From: CAVQBJ01 sp963724405
GTDB lineage: Bacteria > Actinomycetota > Thermoleophilia > Solirubrobacterales > Solirubrobacteraceae
Assembly: GCA_963724405.1 (NCBI GenBank)
Contig: CAVRUQ010000006.1
Location: 248,001-312,000, forward strand
Length of the DNA stretch: 64,000 nucleotides
Direction: 5' to 3'
The notes below the pieces were generated by a model, which saw only the letters and a program-made list of their open reading frames with translations, had not been told where the DNA came from and did not search any database. Made by a program: the position numbers and the translations under genes. Shown here in pieces: positions 17,939-25,959 of this stretch; within the stretch, counting starts at the first letter, position 1; each line of letters begins with the position of its first letter.

Positions 17939-18718
17939 ATGGCAAGGCTTGCCCCAACCGAGCCCCCATCGGTCGCGGCGGGCGATAACGTGGCGCCGAT
18001 GCCGTTCGGTCACCTCACCCGCCGCGTGCGCGGTGTCGCCGACCTCGTGGTTGCCGCGTACCCGCAGTTCCTTCGGCCGCTGGGGCTCGAGCTGGTAGCG
18101 CACCGGCCGATCCGCGAGGTCCTCCCCGGCGTCCACCACTGGACGGCGATCCATCCACAGATCCGGGCGCCCGTCGACTCGTACTACATCGAGCCGGCCG
18201 GGATGGTGCTCGACCCGATGGTGCCGCGGGAGGGTCTGCGGTGGTTCGACGGGCGTGAGCCCCCTCGTCAGATCATCCTCACCAACCGCCACCATCTCCG
18301 GCACAGCATGCGCTACGTGCAGGCCTTCGGAGGCCGGATTCGGTGCTGCGAGGCCGGCCTGCATGAGTTCGAGGACGGCCCGGAGGTCGACGGCTTCGCG
18401 TTCGGGGACGAGCTCGCACCGGGGGTCACCGCGCACGAGCTCGGCGCCATCTGCCCGGACGACACCGCGCTGCACATCCGTACCGGTGGGGGTGACGCGA
18501 TCGCGTTCGCGGACGGCGTCACGCGACCACGCGGAGGCGGGCTCGCGTTCGTGCCGGGCTTCTTGATGGGCGACGATCCCGAGGCCGTCCGAGCGGCGCT
18601 ACGCGAGTCGCTGCGCCGGTTGCTCGATCTCGAGTTCGACAGCCTCCTGTTCGCCCACGGCGAGCCGCTCATCGGTGGCGGCAAGGCCGCGCTGCAGGAG
18701 TTCATCGCCGCCGACTGA
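17939..18718 (+). CDS. Metallo-beta-lactamase-fold-like protein lacking the metal signature
   Basis: The 259-residue product has the general run of an MBL-fold hydrolase: REVLPGVHHWTAIHP, DSYYIEPAGMVLDPMVP, an ILTNRHHLRHS segment at the place where HxHxDH is expected, and a final FAHGEPLIGGGKAALQEF with the His-Gly typical of the last metal-ligand loop. The canonical HxHxDH is not present (NRHHLRHS), so classic dinuclear zinc binding is doubtful. The start may be ATG 17939 or ATG 18000. A stronger ribosome site (AGGAGG) precedes ATG 17856, but in another frame that opens an 80-codon overlapping ORF without recognisable domains. Function remains unassigned. Confidence 0.6.
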   Translation: MARLAPTEPPSVAAGDNVAPMPFGHLTRRVRGVADLVVAAYPQFLRPLGLELVAHRPIREVLPGVHHWTAIHPQIRAPVDSYYIEPAGMVLDPMVPREGLRWFDGREPPRQIILTNRHHLRHSMRYVQAFGGRIRCCEAGLHEFEDGPEVDGFAFGDELAPGVTAHELGAICPDDTALHIRTGGGDAIAFADGVTRPRGGGLAFVPGFLMGDDPEAVRAALRESLRRLLDLEFDSLLFAHGEPLIGGGKAALQEFIAAD

Positions 18719-18857
18719 CGGGCCGGCGCGCGGCACGCCGAGCGTCGGGCGCGCCGCGGCCGGTCAAGCCCCGCCTCCCGCGACCGATGACAGGCAGGCT
18801 CCCCGAGACGCCGTCCGGGGACGCGCGGGCGATCCCGCGTTCGACCAAGTGCACACA

Positions 18858-20897
18858 ATGAACTCCCGAACACGCATGCGCCCGTCACGACATCTCGCGG
18901 GCCTCCTCGCCATCGCCGCGTGCCTGTTGGCGGCCGTCGGCGCGGCTGCGCCCTCGGCCGGCGCCGCGGTCACGACCCGAACGACGTTCTGGGTGTCCCC
19001 GCGCGGGGACGATCACGGCGACGGGAGTCGCGGACATCCGTTTCGCACGCTCGGGCGGGCACGCGACGCCGTGCGCGCGGCCCTCGGCCGTCGCACCGGC
19101 GCAGGCGTGCGCGTGCTGCTGCTCGGCGGCACGTACCGCCTCGCGAGTGCGCTGGTGCTGGACTGGCGCGACTCCGGTCGTGCCGGCGGCGAGGTGACCT
19201 GGAGCGCGGCGCCCGGCGCCCACCCGATCATCAGCGGCGCCATGCGCGTGCGCGGGTGGACGCTGCACGACTCCAGGCGCGGAATCTACGAGGCCCGAGT
19301 GCCGATCGGCCTCTCGACTCGACAGCTCTACGTGGACGGGCGGCGCGCGGTGCGCGCGCACGGCCCGACGAACCCCCCCGGCTTCACCCGGACCCCGACG
19401 GGCTTCGAGGCTCCCAACGGCGCCATGGCCCGCTGGCCCGATCCCCGCGCGATCGAGGCCGTGACCCTCACGCAGTGGAAGATGATGCGCTGTCCGGTGG
19501 CGTCGATCCGCGGGCGCGACATCGTCATGCAGCAACCGTGCTGGACGAACGTCAACGTCTTTCCGTACCTGTGGTCGTTCCAGACCCTGACGAGACTCGA
19601 GAACGCCTACGAACTGCTTGACGCGCCCGGCGAGTGGTACCTGGATGGAGTCGCGGGCCGGCTGTACTACATACCGCGAGCGGGCGAGCGGCTCGCGCGC
19701 GCCGACGTCGAGTTGCCGATCGCCCAAGCGCTGATCGACGTGCGCGGAACCCTCGCGCGCCCGGTCGAGCACCTGCGGTTCCGGGGACTGACGTTCGGCT
19801 ACGGGACGTGGCTGGGGCCGAGCGGACCCAACGGCTACGCCGCAGACCAGAGCGGCTTCCATCTCGACGGCTTCGGGCACCGGCCGAACCTCGTCGGACA
19901 CGACCCGGCCGACGCCCGCACGCCCGGCAACGTGCGTCTCGTCTACGCCCGCGATGTCGGGTTCGTCCACGACGACTTCCTGCATCTCGGCGGGGCCGGG
20001 GTCGACTTCGCTCGCGGCAGCCAGCACGACGCCATCGTCGGCAGCCGCTTCGCCGACATCTCGGGCGCCGCGATCCAGCTCGGCGGCGTATCGGCGGTGG
20101 ACGCGCACCCGGCGCACGCCGGGCAGCTCACGCTGGACAACGTGATCTCGAACAACCGCATCAGCGACACCGGCCGCGAGTATCAGGACTCCGCCGCGGT
20201 GTTCGTCGGGTTCACCACCCGCTCGCTCGTGGCGCACAACGAGATCACCGATGTCCCCTGGTCGGGTATCGCCATCGGTTGGGGCTGGGGACTGCTCGAC
20301 CCGAGTGGATTCCTCGGGCTGCCGAACGCGGTGCCCGGTCAATGGGGCAGATACGCGATGCCGACCGCGAGCAGCGGCAACCGGATTCTGGACAATCGCA
20401 TCAGCGGCTTCCTCGGCGCCCTGTGGGACGGCGGGGCGATCTACACGCAAGGCCAGCAGGGCGCCTCGGCGCTCGACGGCGAGCTCATCGCCGGCAACGT
20501 CGCGTCCGACAAGCGCCGGAGCGCGGGCGGCAACGTCTTCTACACCGACGGCGGCAGCCGCTACGTCACGCTCGAGCGCAACGTGTCACTCGACAACCCG
20601 CCCGGCGTCACCGACTTCGGACCGTGCCACCTCTCCGACTCGCTCGTGGGCTGCGGGCTCATCATTCCGTACGGCAGCGATCGCGGCGGCTGCCGTCCCT
20701 ATGGCGATCTCACCTACCGCGACAACTACTGGGAGTTCCCGACCCCGTTCTTCTCCGCCTGCCCGTTCCCCCCATATCCGATCGGCATCGCCGACGTCGG
20801 CAATCACCTCATCTCGGGACCCGGCGGCGTGCCGCGCGCGGTGCTCGACGGCGCCGGCCTGGCAGGCAGGTACCGGTCGACGGTGGGAGCCGGCTAG
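18858..20897 (+). CDS. Secreted right-handed beta-helix protein (GH141-like)
   Basis: ATG 18858 opens a typical signal peptide (LAGLLAIAACLLAAVGAAA, cleavage near AGA-AVT). The mature part starts TFWVSPRGDDHGDGS followed by HPFRTLGRARDAVR, the start of many right-handed parallel beta-helix glycan-active proteins. LLGGTYRL, a GAMRVRGW block, GEWYLDGVAGRLYYIP and later N-x-I-x-D coils (NNRISDTGREY, HNEITDVPWSGIAIGWGW, NRILDNRISGF) complete the fold over 679 residues. The layout resembles family GH141-type fucosidases/xylanases or related lyase-like proteins. Catalytic acids cannot be assigned by eye. The gene starts 139 bp after the MBL-like gene on the same strand and could share its transcript. 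Confidence 0.75.
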   Translation: MNSRTRMRPSRHLAGLLAIAACLLAAVGAAAPSAGAAVTTRTTFWVSPRGDDHGDGSRGHPFRTLGRARDAVRAALGRRTGAGVRVLLLGGTYRLASALVLDWRDSGRAGGEVTWSAAPGAHPIISGAMRVRGWTLHDSRRGIYEARVPIGLSTRQLYVDGRRAVRAHGPTNPPGFTRTPTGFEAPNGAMARWPDPRAIEAVTLTQWKMMRCPVASIRGRDIVMQQPCWTNVNVFPYLWSFQTLTRLENAYELLDAPGEWYLDGVAGRLYYIPRAGERLARADVELPIAQALIDVRGTLARPVEHLRFRGLTFGYGTWLGPSGPNGYAADQSGFHLDGFGHRPNLVGHDPADARTPGNVRLVYARDVGFVHDDFLHLGGAGVDFARGSQHDAIVGSRFADISGAAIQLGGVSAVDAHPAHAGQLTLDNVISNNRISDTGREYQDSAAVFVGFTTRSLVAHNEITDVPWSGIAIGWGWGLLDPSGFLGLPNAVPGQWGRYAMPTASSGNRILDNRISGFLGALWDGGAIYTQGQQGASALDGELIAGNVASDKRRSAGGNVFYTDGGSRYVTLERNVSLDNPPGVTDFGPCHLSDSLVGCGLIIPYGSDRGGCRPYGDLTYRDNYWEFPTPFFSACPFPPYPIGIADVGNHLISGPGGVPRAVLDGAGLAGRYRSTVGAG

Positions 20898-20966
20898 ACC
20901 CCGCTGGCCGGTGGCGCGTGGGGTTGAGCACCCGGGGCGGCGTCTCCGGGGCCGACCGAGGGACGG

Positions 20967-21389
20967 TCAGCCCGTCGGCGTGAGCACGATGACCGGGATG
21001 ACGCGATCGGTCTGCTGCTCGTACTCGGCGAACTGCGGGACGCGCTCGGCCTGCGTGCGGTAGAGGCGCTCGCGCTCCTCTCCGGTCGCCTCACTGGCCA
21101 CGACCCCGAGCGTGTCGGGCCCGACCTCGATCGTGACGTTCGGCTCGGCCTTCAGGTTGTGGTACCAGTCGGGATTGGTCGGCGCGCCGCCCTTGGAGGC
21201 GAACACCACGTAGCGGCCGCCGTCAGCCTGATAGGCGAGCGGGTTGATGCGGTGCCTGCCGGACCTCGCGCCGACGTGGTGCAGCAGGAGCAGGGGCATG
21301 CCTTCGAACATGCCGCCGACGCGTCCCTCGTTGCTGTGGAACTCGTCGATGATCTGGGCGTTGAAGTCTGCGGGCGACGTAGACATCAT
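20967..21389 (-). CDS. F420H2-dependent reductase of the Ddn/nitroreductase family
   Basis: The 140-residue product is the usual length for deazaflavin-dependent nitroreductase (Ddn-type) enzymes. It carries the characteristic HHVGARSGRHRINPLAY segment, followed by YVVFASKGGAPTNPDWYHNL and the end QTDRVIPVIVLTP. These match the family that transfers hydride from reduced coenzyme F420 to quinones or nitro compounds at the membrane. Tandem ATGs follow GAGGAG at 5-8 nt. It is transcribed away from the following gene on the plus strand, sharing a 130-bp upstream region. It implies that the host makes F420, consistent with an actinobacterium. Physiological substrate unknown. Confidence 0.85.
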   Translation of the reverse strand: MMSTSPADFNAQIIDEFHSNEGRVGGMFEGMPLLLLHHVGARSGRHRINPLAYQADGGRYVVFASKGGAPTNPDWYHNLKAEPNVTIEVGPDTLGVVASEATGEERERLYRTQAERVPQFAEYEQQTDRVIPVIVLTPTG

Positions 21390-21519
21390 CGTGCTCCTCG
21401 TGACGGTGGGCAGATCGGATCGCTCGGGTGCTCGATTCAGTCTATGAACGAGTCGATCCGGTCGCGCCGTTCCGCGCTCGAGTGGCCCGACCGCAGCGGA
21501 ATGGCGTTACGGTGGACCG

Positions 21520-21882
21520 ATGACGCGCAGCGCGGCTTCCGCATTGCGTGCCGAGCACGCCGCTGAGAACGCGATGCAGGATGCCGGCGAGATCGCCCGG
21601 TTTCACGATCGCTGCAGCGAGCTCATGCGCGAACTGCTCGACGCGCTGTCGGCCGCACCGGACCGCGCCCGACCGTTCCCGCTCATCGAGGACGCGATCG
21701 GATGGCCGCACCGCCGAATCGCCTCGGTGCTCGGTGGCGTCTCGCACCTGCGCCACACCGAGTTCGCCGGGCGCCGGCCCTACCACTTCAACGACGCCCG
21801 ACGGTCGGCCTCCGGGCGCTGGGAGTTGTGGATGGACCGCGGCCAGGCCCGAGCGGTGCGGGCGGCGCAGCGGATCGCCTGA
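21520..21882 (+). CDS. Small conserved protein with winged-helix-like C-terminus
   Basis: The 120-residue frame has a helical N-terminus (FHDRCSELMRELLDALSAAP), a middle resembling a helix-turn-helix (PLIEDAIGWPHRRIASVLGGVSHLRH) and a beta-hairpin-like end (RRPYHFNDARRSASGRWELWMDRGQARAV). The layout recalls small DUF6416-type proteins that are probably winged-helix factors, but I am not certain. It lies upstream of, and on the same strand as, a TfoX-domain gene 61 bp further on, so the two may be cotranscribed. No membrane or signal segment. Confidence 0.55.
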   Translation: MTRSAASALRAEHAAENAMQDAGEIARFHDRCSELMRELLDALSAAPDRARPFPLIEDAIGWPHRRIASVLGGVSHLRHTEFAGRRPYHFNDARRSASGRWELWMDRGQARAVRAAQRIA

Positions 21883-21943
21883 CGCACGGTCGCACCCGGC
21901 CGGGCCTGCGCTCGGACGCGGCCGCGTCCGGGATACTGGCGGC

Positions 21944-22279
21944 GTGGCCTACGACGAGGATCTCGCGAATCGCGTGCGCGAGCTGATCGCGATGGAGGAC
22001 GACGTCACCGAGAAGCGGATGTTCGGCGGCCTCGCCTTCCTCATCGGCGGCCACATGTCGGTGAGCGTCAGCCGGCACGGCGGCCTGATGGTCCGCGTCG
22101 CTCCCGCCGACGGCGAGTCGCTCGTGACCAGGCCCCACGTGCGGGCGGCGGTCATGCGCGGGCGCGAGATGCCGGGATGGCTGATGGTCGGCCCCGAAGG
22201 CCTGCGCACACGGCGCCAGCTCGAGCCGTGGGTCGGGCGCGGGGTGGCCCACGCGCGCTCGCTGCCGCCCAAGCGGTAG
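21944..22279 (+). CDS. TfoX N-terminal domain protein
   Basis: Starting at GTG 21944, the 111-residue product reads AYDEDLANRVRELIA, then the diagnostic EKRMFGGLAFLIGGHMSVSV, followed by LMVRVAPADGESLV and a C-terminal MPGWLMVGPEGLR helix-loop. This is the TfoX N-terminal fold, usually found as a stand-alone small protein in actinobacteria. In gamma-proteobacteria TfoX regulates competence; in this lineage the role is unknown. No DNA-binding motif is evident. An upstream extension in the same frame would read through the preceding gene and is unlikely. Confidence 0.75.
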   Translation: MAYDEDLANRVRELIAMEDDVTEKRMFGGLAFLIGGHMSVSVSRHGGLMVRVAPADGESLVTRPHVRAAVMRGREMPGWLMVGPEGLRTRRQLEPWVGRGVAHARSLPPKR

Positions 22280-22421
22280 TCCCCCCTGGCACCAGCTCGG
22301 GACCACCCTGACACTGCCGGCCGGGGACGGCACCAATAGGGTCACCGTCCCGCGACGGTCGCGCGTGGCCTCGGCCTCGATCGACGGGCGGATCGTTCGC
22401 AGGACCAACCGAGGAGGACAC

Positions 22422-22832
22422 ATGGTGGCCAGACTGGCCTTGCTGTTCGTAGTGGCCGTCGTCAGCGGCGCGTTCGTCGCCGGATGCGGGAGCAGTAGCA
22501 GCAGCAGTTCGACGTCGAGCTCATCGGCCGCGGCCGCGGCGCCCGCCGCGGCGGCGACGTCGAGCGCCGCCGCGCCGGCGAGCGGCGGCGGGACGGCCTC
22601 GGCCAATCCGGCCATCGCTCAGGCCGTCGCCGCCTGCAAGTCGAGCGTCGAGGCGGTGCCCACGCTGTCCGCGTCCGTCAAGAGCAAGCTCGTGTCCATC
22701 TGCGACAAGGCGGCGAACGGCGACGAGACCGGCGCCAAGCAGGCCGCGTACCAGGTGTGCCAGGAGATCGTGAAGTCGACCGTGCCTGCTGCGGCCCAGC
22801 AGACGGCGCTGTCCGCGTGCCCGAAGCCGTAG
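22422..22832 (+). CDS. Small Ser/Ala-rich lipoprotein
   Basis: ATG 22422 follows GAGGAGG by 4 nt. The 136-residue product has a lipoprotein signal peptide with lipobox FVAGC (Cys near residue 22), then a low-complexity run of Ser and Ala to about residue 62 that would act as a flexible tether. The C-terminal domain has about 75 residues with four Cys (ACKSSVEAV, ICDKAANGD, VCQEIVKS, SACPKP), likely two disulfides, and a helical pattern. No family is recognised. Transcription continues straight into the second copy of the 221-bp element, which begins 12 bp after the stop codon. Confidence 0.7.
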   Translation: MVARLALLFVVAVVSGAFVAGCGSSSSSSSTSSSSAAAAAPAAAATSSAAAPASGGGTASANPAIAQAVAACKSSVEAVPTLSASVKSKLVSICDKAANGDETGAKQAAYQVCQEIVKSTVPAAAQQTALSACPKP

Positions 22833-22844
22833 CGCCCCCGGCAA

Positions 22845-23065
22845 GGTGCGTATCCGGTTAGCTCAGGTCGCCCGGTGTCGGACTCGCGCCTGGAGTGCCC
22901 GTCGGCGGCGAGACCGACTTTTCTACAGATAGTCTGAAGAAAAGGCGGTCTCGTCTCTCGTCGGGCCTTTGGCCGGGTCAGGGGCCGCATCGGCGCGGGG
23001 CCGTCCGACACGCCGAGCCCGGCGCACGGCGCTTGCGGTCAACCGGAGCAAACCGGATACGCACG
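22845..23065 (+). mobile_element. MITE-like 221-bp element, copy B
   Basis: The same 221-bp unit as at 10699-10919, same orientation, with 6 substitutions and no indels. Its inverted ends are better preserved: GTGCGTATCCGGT at the left and ACCGGATACGCAC at the right are perfect over 13 bp. No exact 8-bp flanking duplication is visible here (CCCGGCAA to the left, TCGGCCAG to the right). It sits between a lipoprotein gene and the 3' end of a PucR-type regulator gene. Confidence 0.85.
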
Positions 23066-23149
23066 TCGGCCAGCCCGATGCGCATCTGAGATGCGGGGGC
23101 GTCGCGGCCGTACGGTCGTGGCGCCCCCGGCGTTCGGGCCGACGCCGGC

Positions 23150-24334
23150 CTACAGCCCGTTCTGGGTCTTCCGTGCGGCGGCCTGCTCGGACTCCTCGGC
23201 GAACTGCCGCCGGCGCTCCAGCCACGCCAGCCAGGCGAGCCCGCGGGCGTCGGGGCAGTCGAGGTCCACGCCGGTCAGCGCCCGGATGCGTTCGAGGCGG
23301 TTGGCGAGCGTGTTGCGATGCACGGGCAGCGACGCCGCCGCGCGGCCACGATCGAAGTTGTGCTCGATCACGCTGTCCATCGCTCGCGCCAGCTCCGGGT
23401 TCTCGCGCTGCAGCGGTCCGTACACCCGCGCGTGCAGGCGGCGCGCGATGCGCGGCGAGAGGTGGAGCAGCACCTCGGGAAGGTAATCGTCGAGCGACAC
23501 CGCGCCGGCCTCGCCGCGGGTGACGGCGACGTCGATCGCGGCGCACAGCTCGTTGAGCGCGGGGCCGAGCTCGCCGCGCAGCGCGGGCTCGCCCTCGGCG
23601 AAGACGGCGTCGGGACCGGGGTCGAGATCATGCCAGCGGACGCGCCGATGTGCGAGACCGGTGACGCGACGCCCGCTGGCCGCGGCGAGGGCTCCCTGGG
23701 CGCGCATGCGCCTCGCCAGGGCCGTGTGCTGGTCGGCCGAGCGCACGGGGGAGCGGACGGCGAAGGTTCTGAAGGCGACCCCGAGCTCGAAGCCGATCCG
23801 CTCGGCGAGCTGGTGGTCGGCGGCCTCCAGATTCTCGTCGCGTTCCAGTCGCGCGAGGAGGGCCTGCGCGGCACGCTCCTCGGCGCGCAGCGGCCCCGAC
23901 TGCGCGGCGTCATAGGCGTCCGAGACGACAAGGGAGACCTGATCGACGAACTCGAACAGGAGCTCGGCGCCGTCGAGCAGGTCGACTCGATCCGCCTCGG
24001 TCGCGGACTCGAGCAACGCGCGCCATGCCGCTCGGGCGGCGAGCCGGAAGTTCGCGAGCACCGCATCGGTCGGAGTCCCGCTGGCCGCCGTGATGCGCCC
24101 GAGCTCGCGAAACGTCTCGAGCTCCGGTCCCGTCGGGGGCTGGCCGTCCACGAACCAGCGGACGACGAGGTCGATGTTCCAGCGCACGAACACGCGCACG
24201 TTGTCGCGTGGCACGCGCAGGTGCGACTCGGGCCGCTCGGCGAAGCTCTCGAGCAGCGATTCGGTGAGCGCATCGAGATCGGTTCGCTCGACCAGGCTTC
24301 GGAGCACACCACGGCGACTGACGGTCTCGTGCAC
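23150..24334 (-). CDS. PucR-family transcriptional regulator
   Basis: The 394-residue protein lacks a receiver domain. It has a long helical N-terminal region (about residues 1-180, including FVRWNIDLVVRWFVDG) and a middle GGDEF-like/CdaR-type region. Its C-terminal PucR helix-turn-helix reads ARAMDSVIEHNFDRGRAAAS, LPVHRNTLANRLERI and DLDCPDARGLAWLAWL. Proteins of this class bind DNA through this last domain and often control neighbouring operons. It is divergent from an EAL-DICT gene, with a perfect palindrome between them at 24436-24450, which makes autoregulation and control of that gene likely. The ligand is unknown. Confidence 0.82.
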   Translation of the reverse strand: MHETVSRRGVLRSLVERTDLDALTESLLESFAERPESHLRVPRDNVRVFVRWNIDLVVRWFVDGQPPTGPELETFRELGRITAASGTPTDAVLANFRLAARAAWRALLESATEADRVDLLDGAELLFEFVDQVSLVVSDAYDAAQSGPLRAEERAAQALLARLERDENLEAADHQLAERIGFELGVAFRTFAVRSPVRSADQHTALARRMRAQGALAAASGRRVTGLAHRRVRWHDLDPGPDAVFAEGEPALRGELGPALNELCAAIDVAVTRGEAGAVSLDDYLPEVLLHLSPRIARRLHARVYGPLQRENPELARAMDSVIEHNFDRGRAAASLPVHRNTLANRLERIRALTGVDLDCPDARGLAWLAWLERRRQFAEESEQAAARKTQNGL

Positions 24335-24435
24335 AGCGGGCCATTATCACGCAGACCACGCGCACGCACGCCGCCCCGCTGGGCGCTCCGGTCACGCCGA
24401 CGGCGGGCGTCGCCGGGCGCGCCCCGCCCGCCCGC

Positions 24436-24450
24436 TGTGCACGTTGCACA
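24436..24450. promoter_or_regulatory. Perfect palindrome in a divergent promoter region (candidate PucR operator)
   Basis: TGTGCACGTTGCACA is a perfect 6-3-6 dyad and lies inside a longer imperfect inverted repeat (CCCGCCCGC ... GCGGGCGGG). A related half-site, GGTGCACGACA, follows at 24469. It lies between the divergent PucR regulator (start 24334, minus) and the leader ORF at 24594 (plus). Confidence 0.5.
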
Positions 24451-24593
24451 GGCGAGCGGGCGGGAACGGTGCACGACAGCGTTGCGAACCCGCGGTCGGC
24501 CCGCCGATCATGGATCGGTGGGCGGCTCGGGGAGGCTGGCGCCTCGGCGGCCGTCGATCCGGCACCCCCACTCGACGGAGGAAGGGACCACTG

Positions 24594-24671
24594 ATGTCGA
24601 ACGTGACGCACGCCGTGAACGCTGCTCGCTCTCCGGGTCCGCCGCCCGGCGCGATGGACATGCAGGCGTGA
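24594..24671 (+). CDS. 25-codon leader ORF overlapping the possible start of the EAL gene
   Basis: ATG 24594 is preceded by GGAGGAAGG. The peptide starts MSNVTHAVNAARS and is Pro/Ala-rich. Its TGA stop overlaps a GTG in the frame of the next gene as GTGA (24668-24671), a standard arrangement for translational coupling. It may be a short leader peptide or simply provide ribosome loading. No homology is claimed. Confidence 0.45.
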   Translation: MSNVTHAVNAARSPGPPPGAMDMQA

Positions 24672-24685
24672 GGGGCGACGCCGCG

Positions 24686-25942
24686 ATGGCGTGCGACGGC
24701 GACCTGGCGGAGGAGCTCGACCGGATCCTGCGCGAGCGCCTGCTCACGAGCGTCTTTCAACCGATCGTCGACCTGGCGTCGGGGAACGTCGTCGCCTACG
24801 AGGCGCTGACCCGCGGTCCGCACGATTCGCCGCTGCGCACTCCCGCCCGCCTGTTCGCGACCGCGGCGGCGGCCGGGCGGGTCAGCGAGCTCGACCGCCA
24901 GTGTCGCGAGACGGCGCTGCGCAGCGCCGCGCGTGGCCTGCCGAGCTGGGCGACGCTGTTCGTTAACCTCGATCTCGCCGGACAGGTTCACCCGGGCGAG
25001 CTCCTGCTCGAGGCGCTGTGCGACGCCGCCCAGACCATCCGTCTCGTTGTCGAGGCGACGGAGCGCATCGTGTCGCTGAGCGCCGCCGACGTCCTCGCCT
25101 CGCTCGTGCGACTGAACGCGGCCGGCATCCCGATCGCGATCGACGACATCGGCGCGAACGCCCGATCGGTGGCGCTCCTTCCGTTCGTGCGGCCCGAGCT
25201 GATCAAGCTCGACATGGCCCTCGTTCACGGTGACCCGGCTCTGAACCTCGGCGAGATCCTCCACGCTGTCGAACGGTGGCGCGACACCGCGCTGGTCGTG
25301 GCGGAGGGCATCGAGACCGAGCAACACCTCGACCGCGCGCGGGCGATCGGCGCCCAGCTCGGGCAAGGCTGGCTGTTCGGGCGACCGGACGCGCTGCCCG
25401 AGCCCGGCGCCCTGCCGGAGCCCGCGAGCCCGCTCACCGCGCTGCGCTCGCGCGCTCGCCGCCGGCCGTCGCCCGCCTCGACACCGTTCCAGCTCGTCAG
25501 CGAGACGGTGCCCGCACGCGTCGTACCGGCCTCGATGTTCGACTCGCTCGCCTGGCACCTCGAGGAGGCGGCCGTCACGTCCTCGAAGGCCTCGACGCTC
25601 GTCGTCTGTCGTCCGGCCGCGGAGCTCGACGGCCGATCGTCGGTGACGTTGACGCGGGTCGCCGCCGCGATCTCGCTCGTCGTCGTGGCCGGGACCGGCA
25701 GCTCGGGGATGTCGCTCGTGGGCGTCGACTGCGCCGACATCGCATACGACGACCCGCTGGCCTACGAGCGCGCGGTGTGCCTCGTCACGCCGAACTGGTC
25801 GGCCGCCGTCGTGGCCTGGGCGGGACGAGACCCGCTGACGCGCCCGGACGAGTCGCTCGCCTGCTGCGTCACGCACGACCAGGTCCTCATCGCGAGCGCG
25901 GCCTCGCTCGTGCTCGCGCGGCTGGAGACCCGGGAGCGCTGA
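24686..25942 (+). CDS. EAL-domain c-di-GMP phosphodiesterase with C-terminal DICT sensory domain
   Basis: The first 240 residues form an EAL domain with its key residues in place: FQPIVDL, AYEALTRGP (the EAL motif), FVNLDLA, VVEATERI, the metal-binding DDIGANA, IKLDMAL, AEGIETEQHL and GQGWLFGRP. It should therefore hydrolyse cyclic di-GMP. The C-terminal about 160 residues (from FQLVSETVPARVVPASMFDS to the end) match the DICT sensory domain found beside GGDEF and EAL domains. No membrane segment, so cytosolic. ATG 24686 has AGGGG 10 nt upstream; the alternative GTG 24668 overlaps the stop of a 25-codon leader ORF. Divergent from a PucR regulator. Confidence 0.85.
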   Translation: MACDGDLAEELDRILRERLLTSVFQPIVDLASGNVVAYEALTRGPHDSPLRTPARLFATAAAAGRVSELDRQCRETALRSAARGLPSWATLFVNLDLAGQVHPGELLLEALCDAAQTIRLVVEATERIVSLSAADVLASLVRLNAAGIPIAIDDIGANARSVALLPFVRPELIKLDMALVHGDPALNLGEILHAVERWRDTALVVAEGIETEQHLDRARAIGAQLGQGWLFGRPDALPEPGALPEPASPLTALRSRARRRPSPASTPFQLVSETVPARVVPASMFDSLAWHLEEAAVTSSKASTLVVCRPAAELDGRSSVTLTRVAAAISLVVVAGTGSSGMSLVGVDCADIAYDDPLAYERAVCLVTPNWSAAVVAWAGRDPLTRPDESLACCVTHDQVLIASAASLVLARLETRER

Positions 25943-25959
25943 ACCGTCCGCCGCCGGGA

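Noticed and set aside
17856..18098. Separate 80-codon gene with a strong ribosome site
   Set aside because: It overlaps the MBL-like gene by about 160 bp, becomes Arg/Ser-rich and shows no domain; possible, but not supportable as a gene.
22837..23073. 8-bp target duplication around copy B of the 221-bp element
   Set aside because: CCCGGCAA and TCGGCCAG are not identical; only short partial matches exist.
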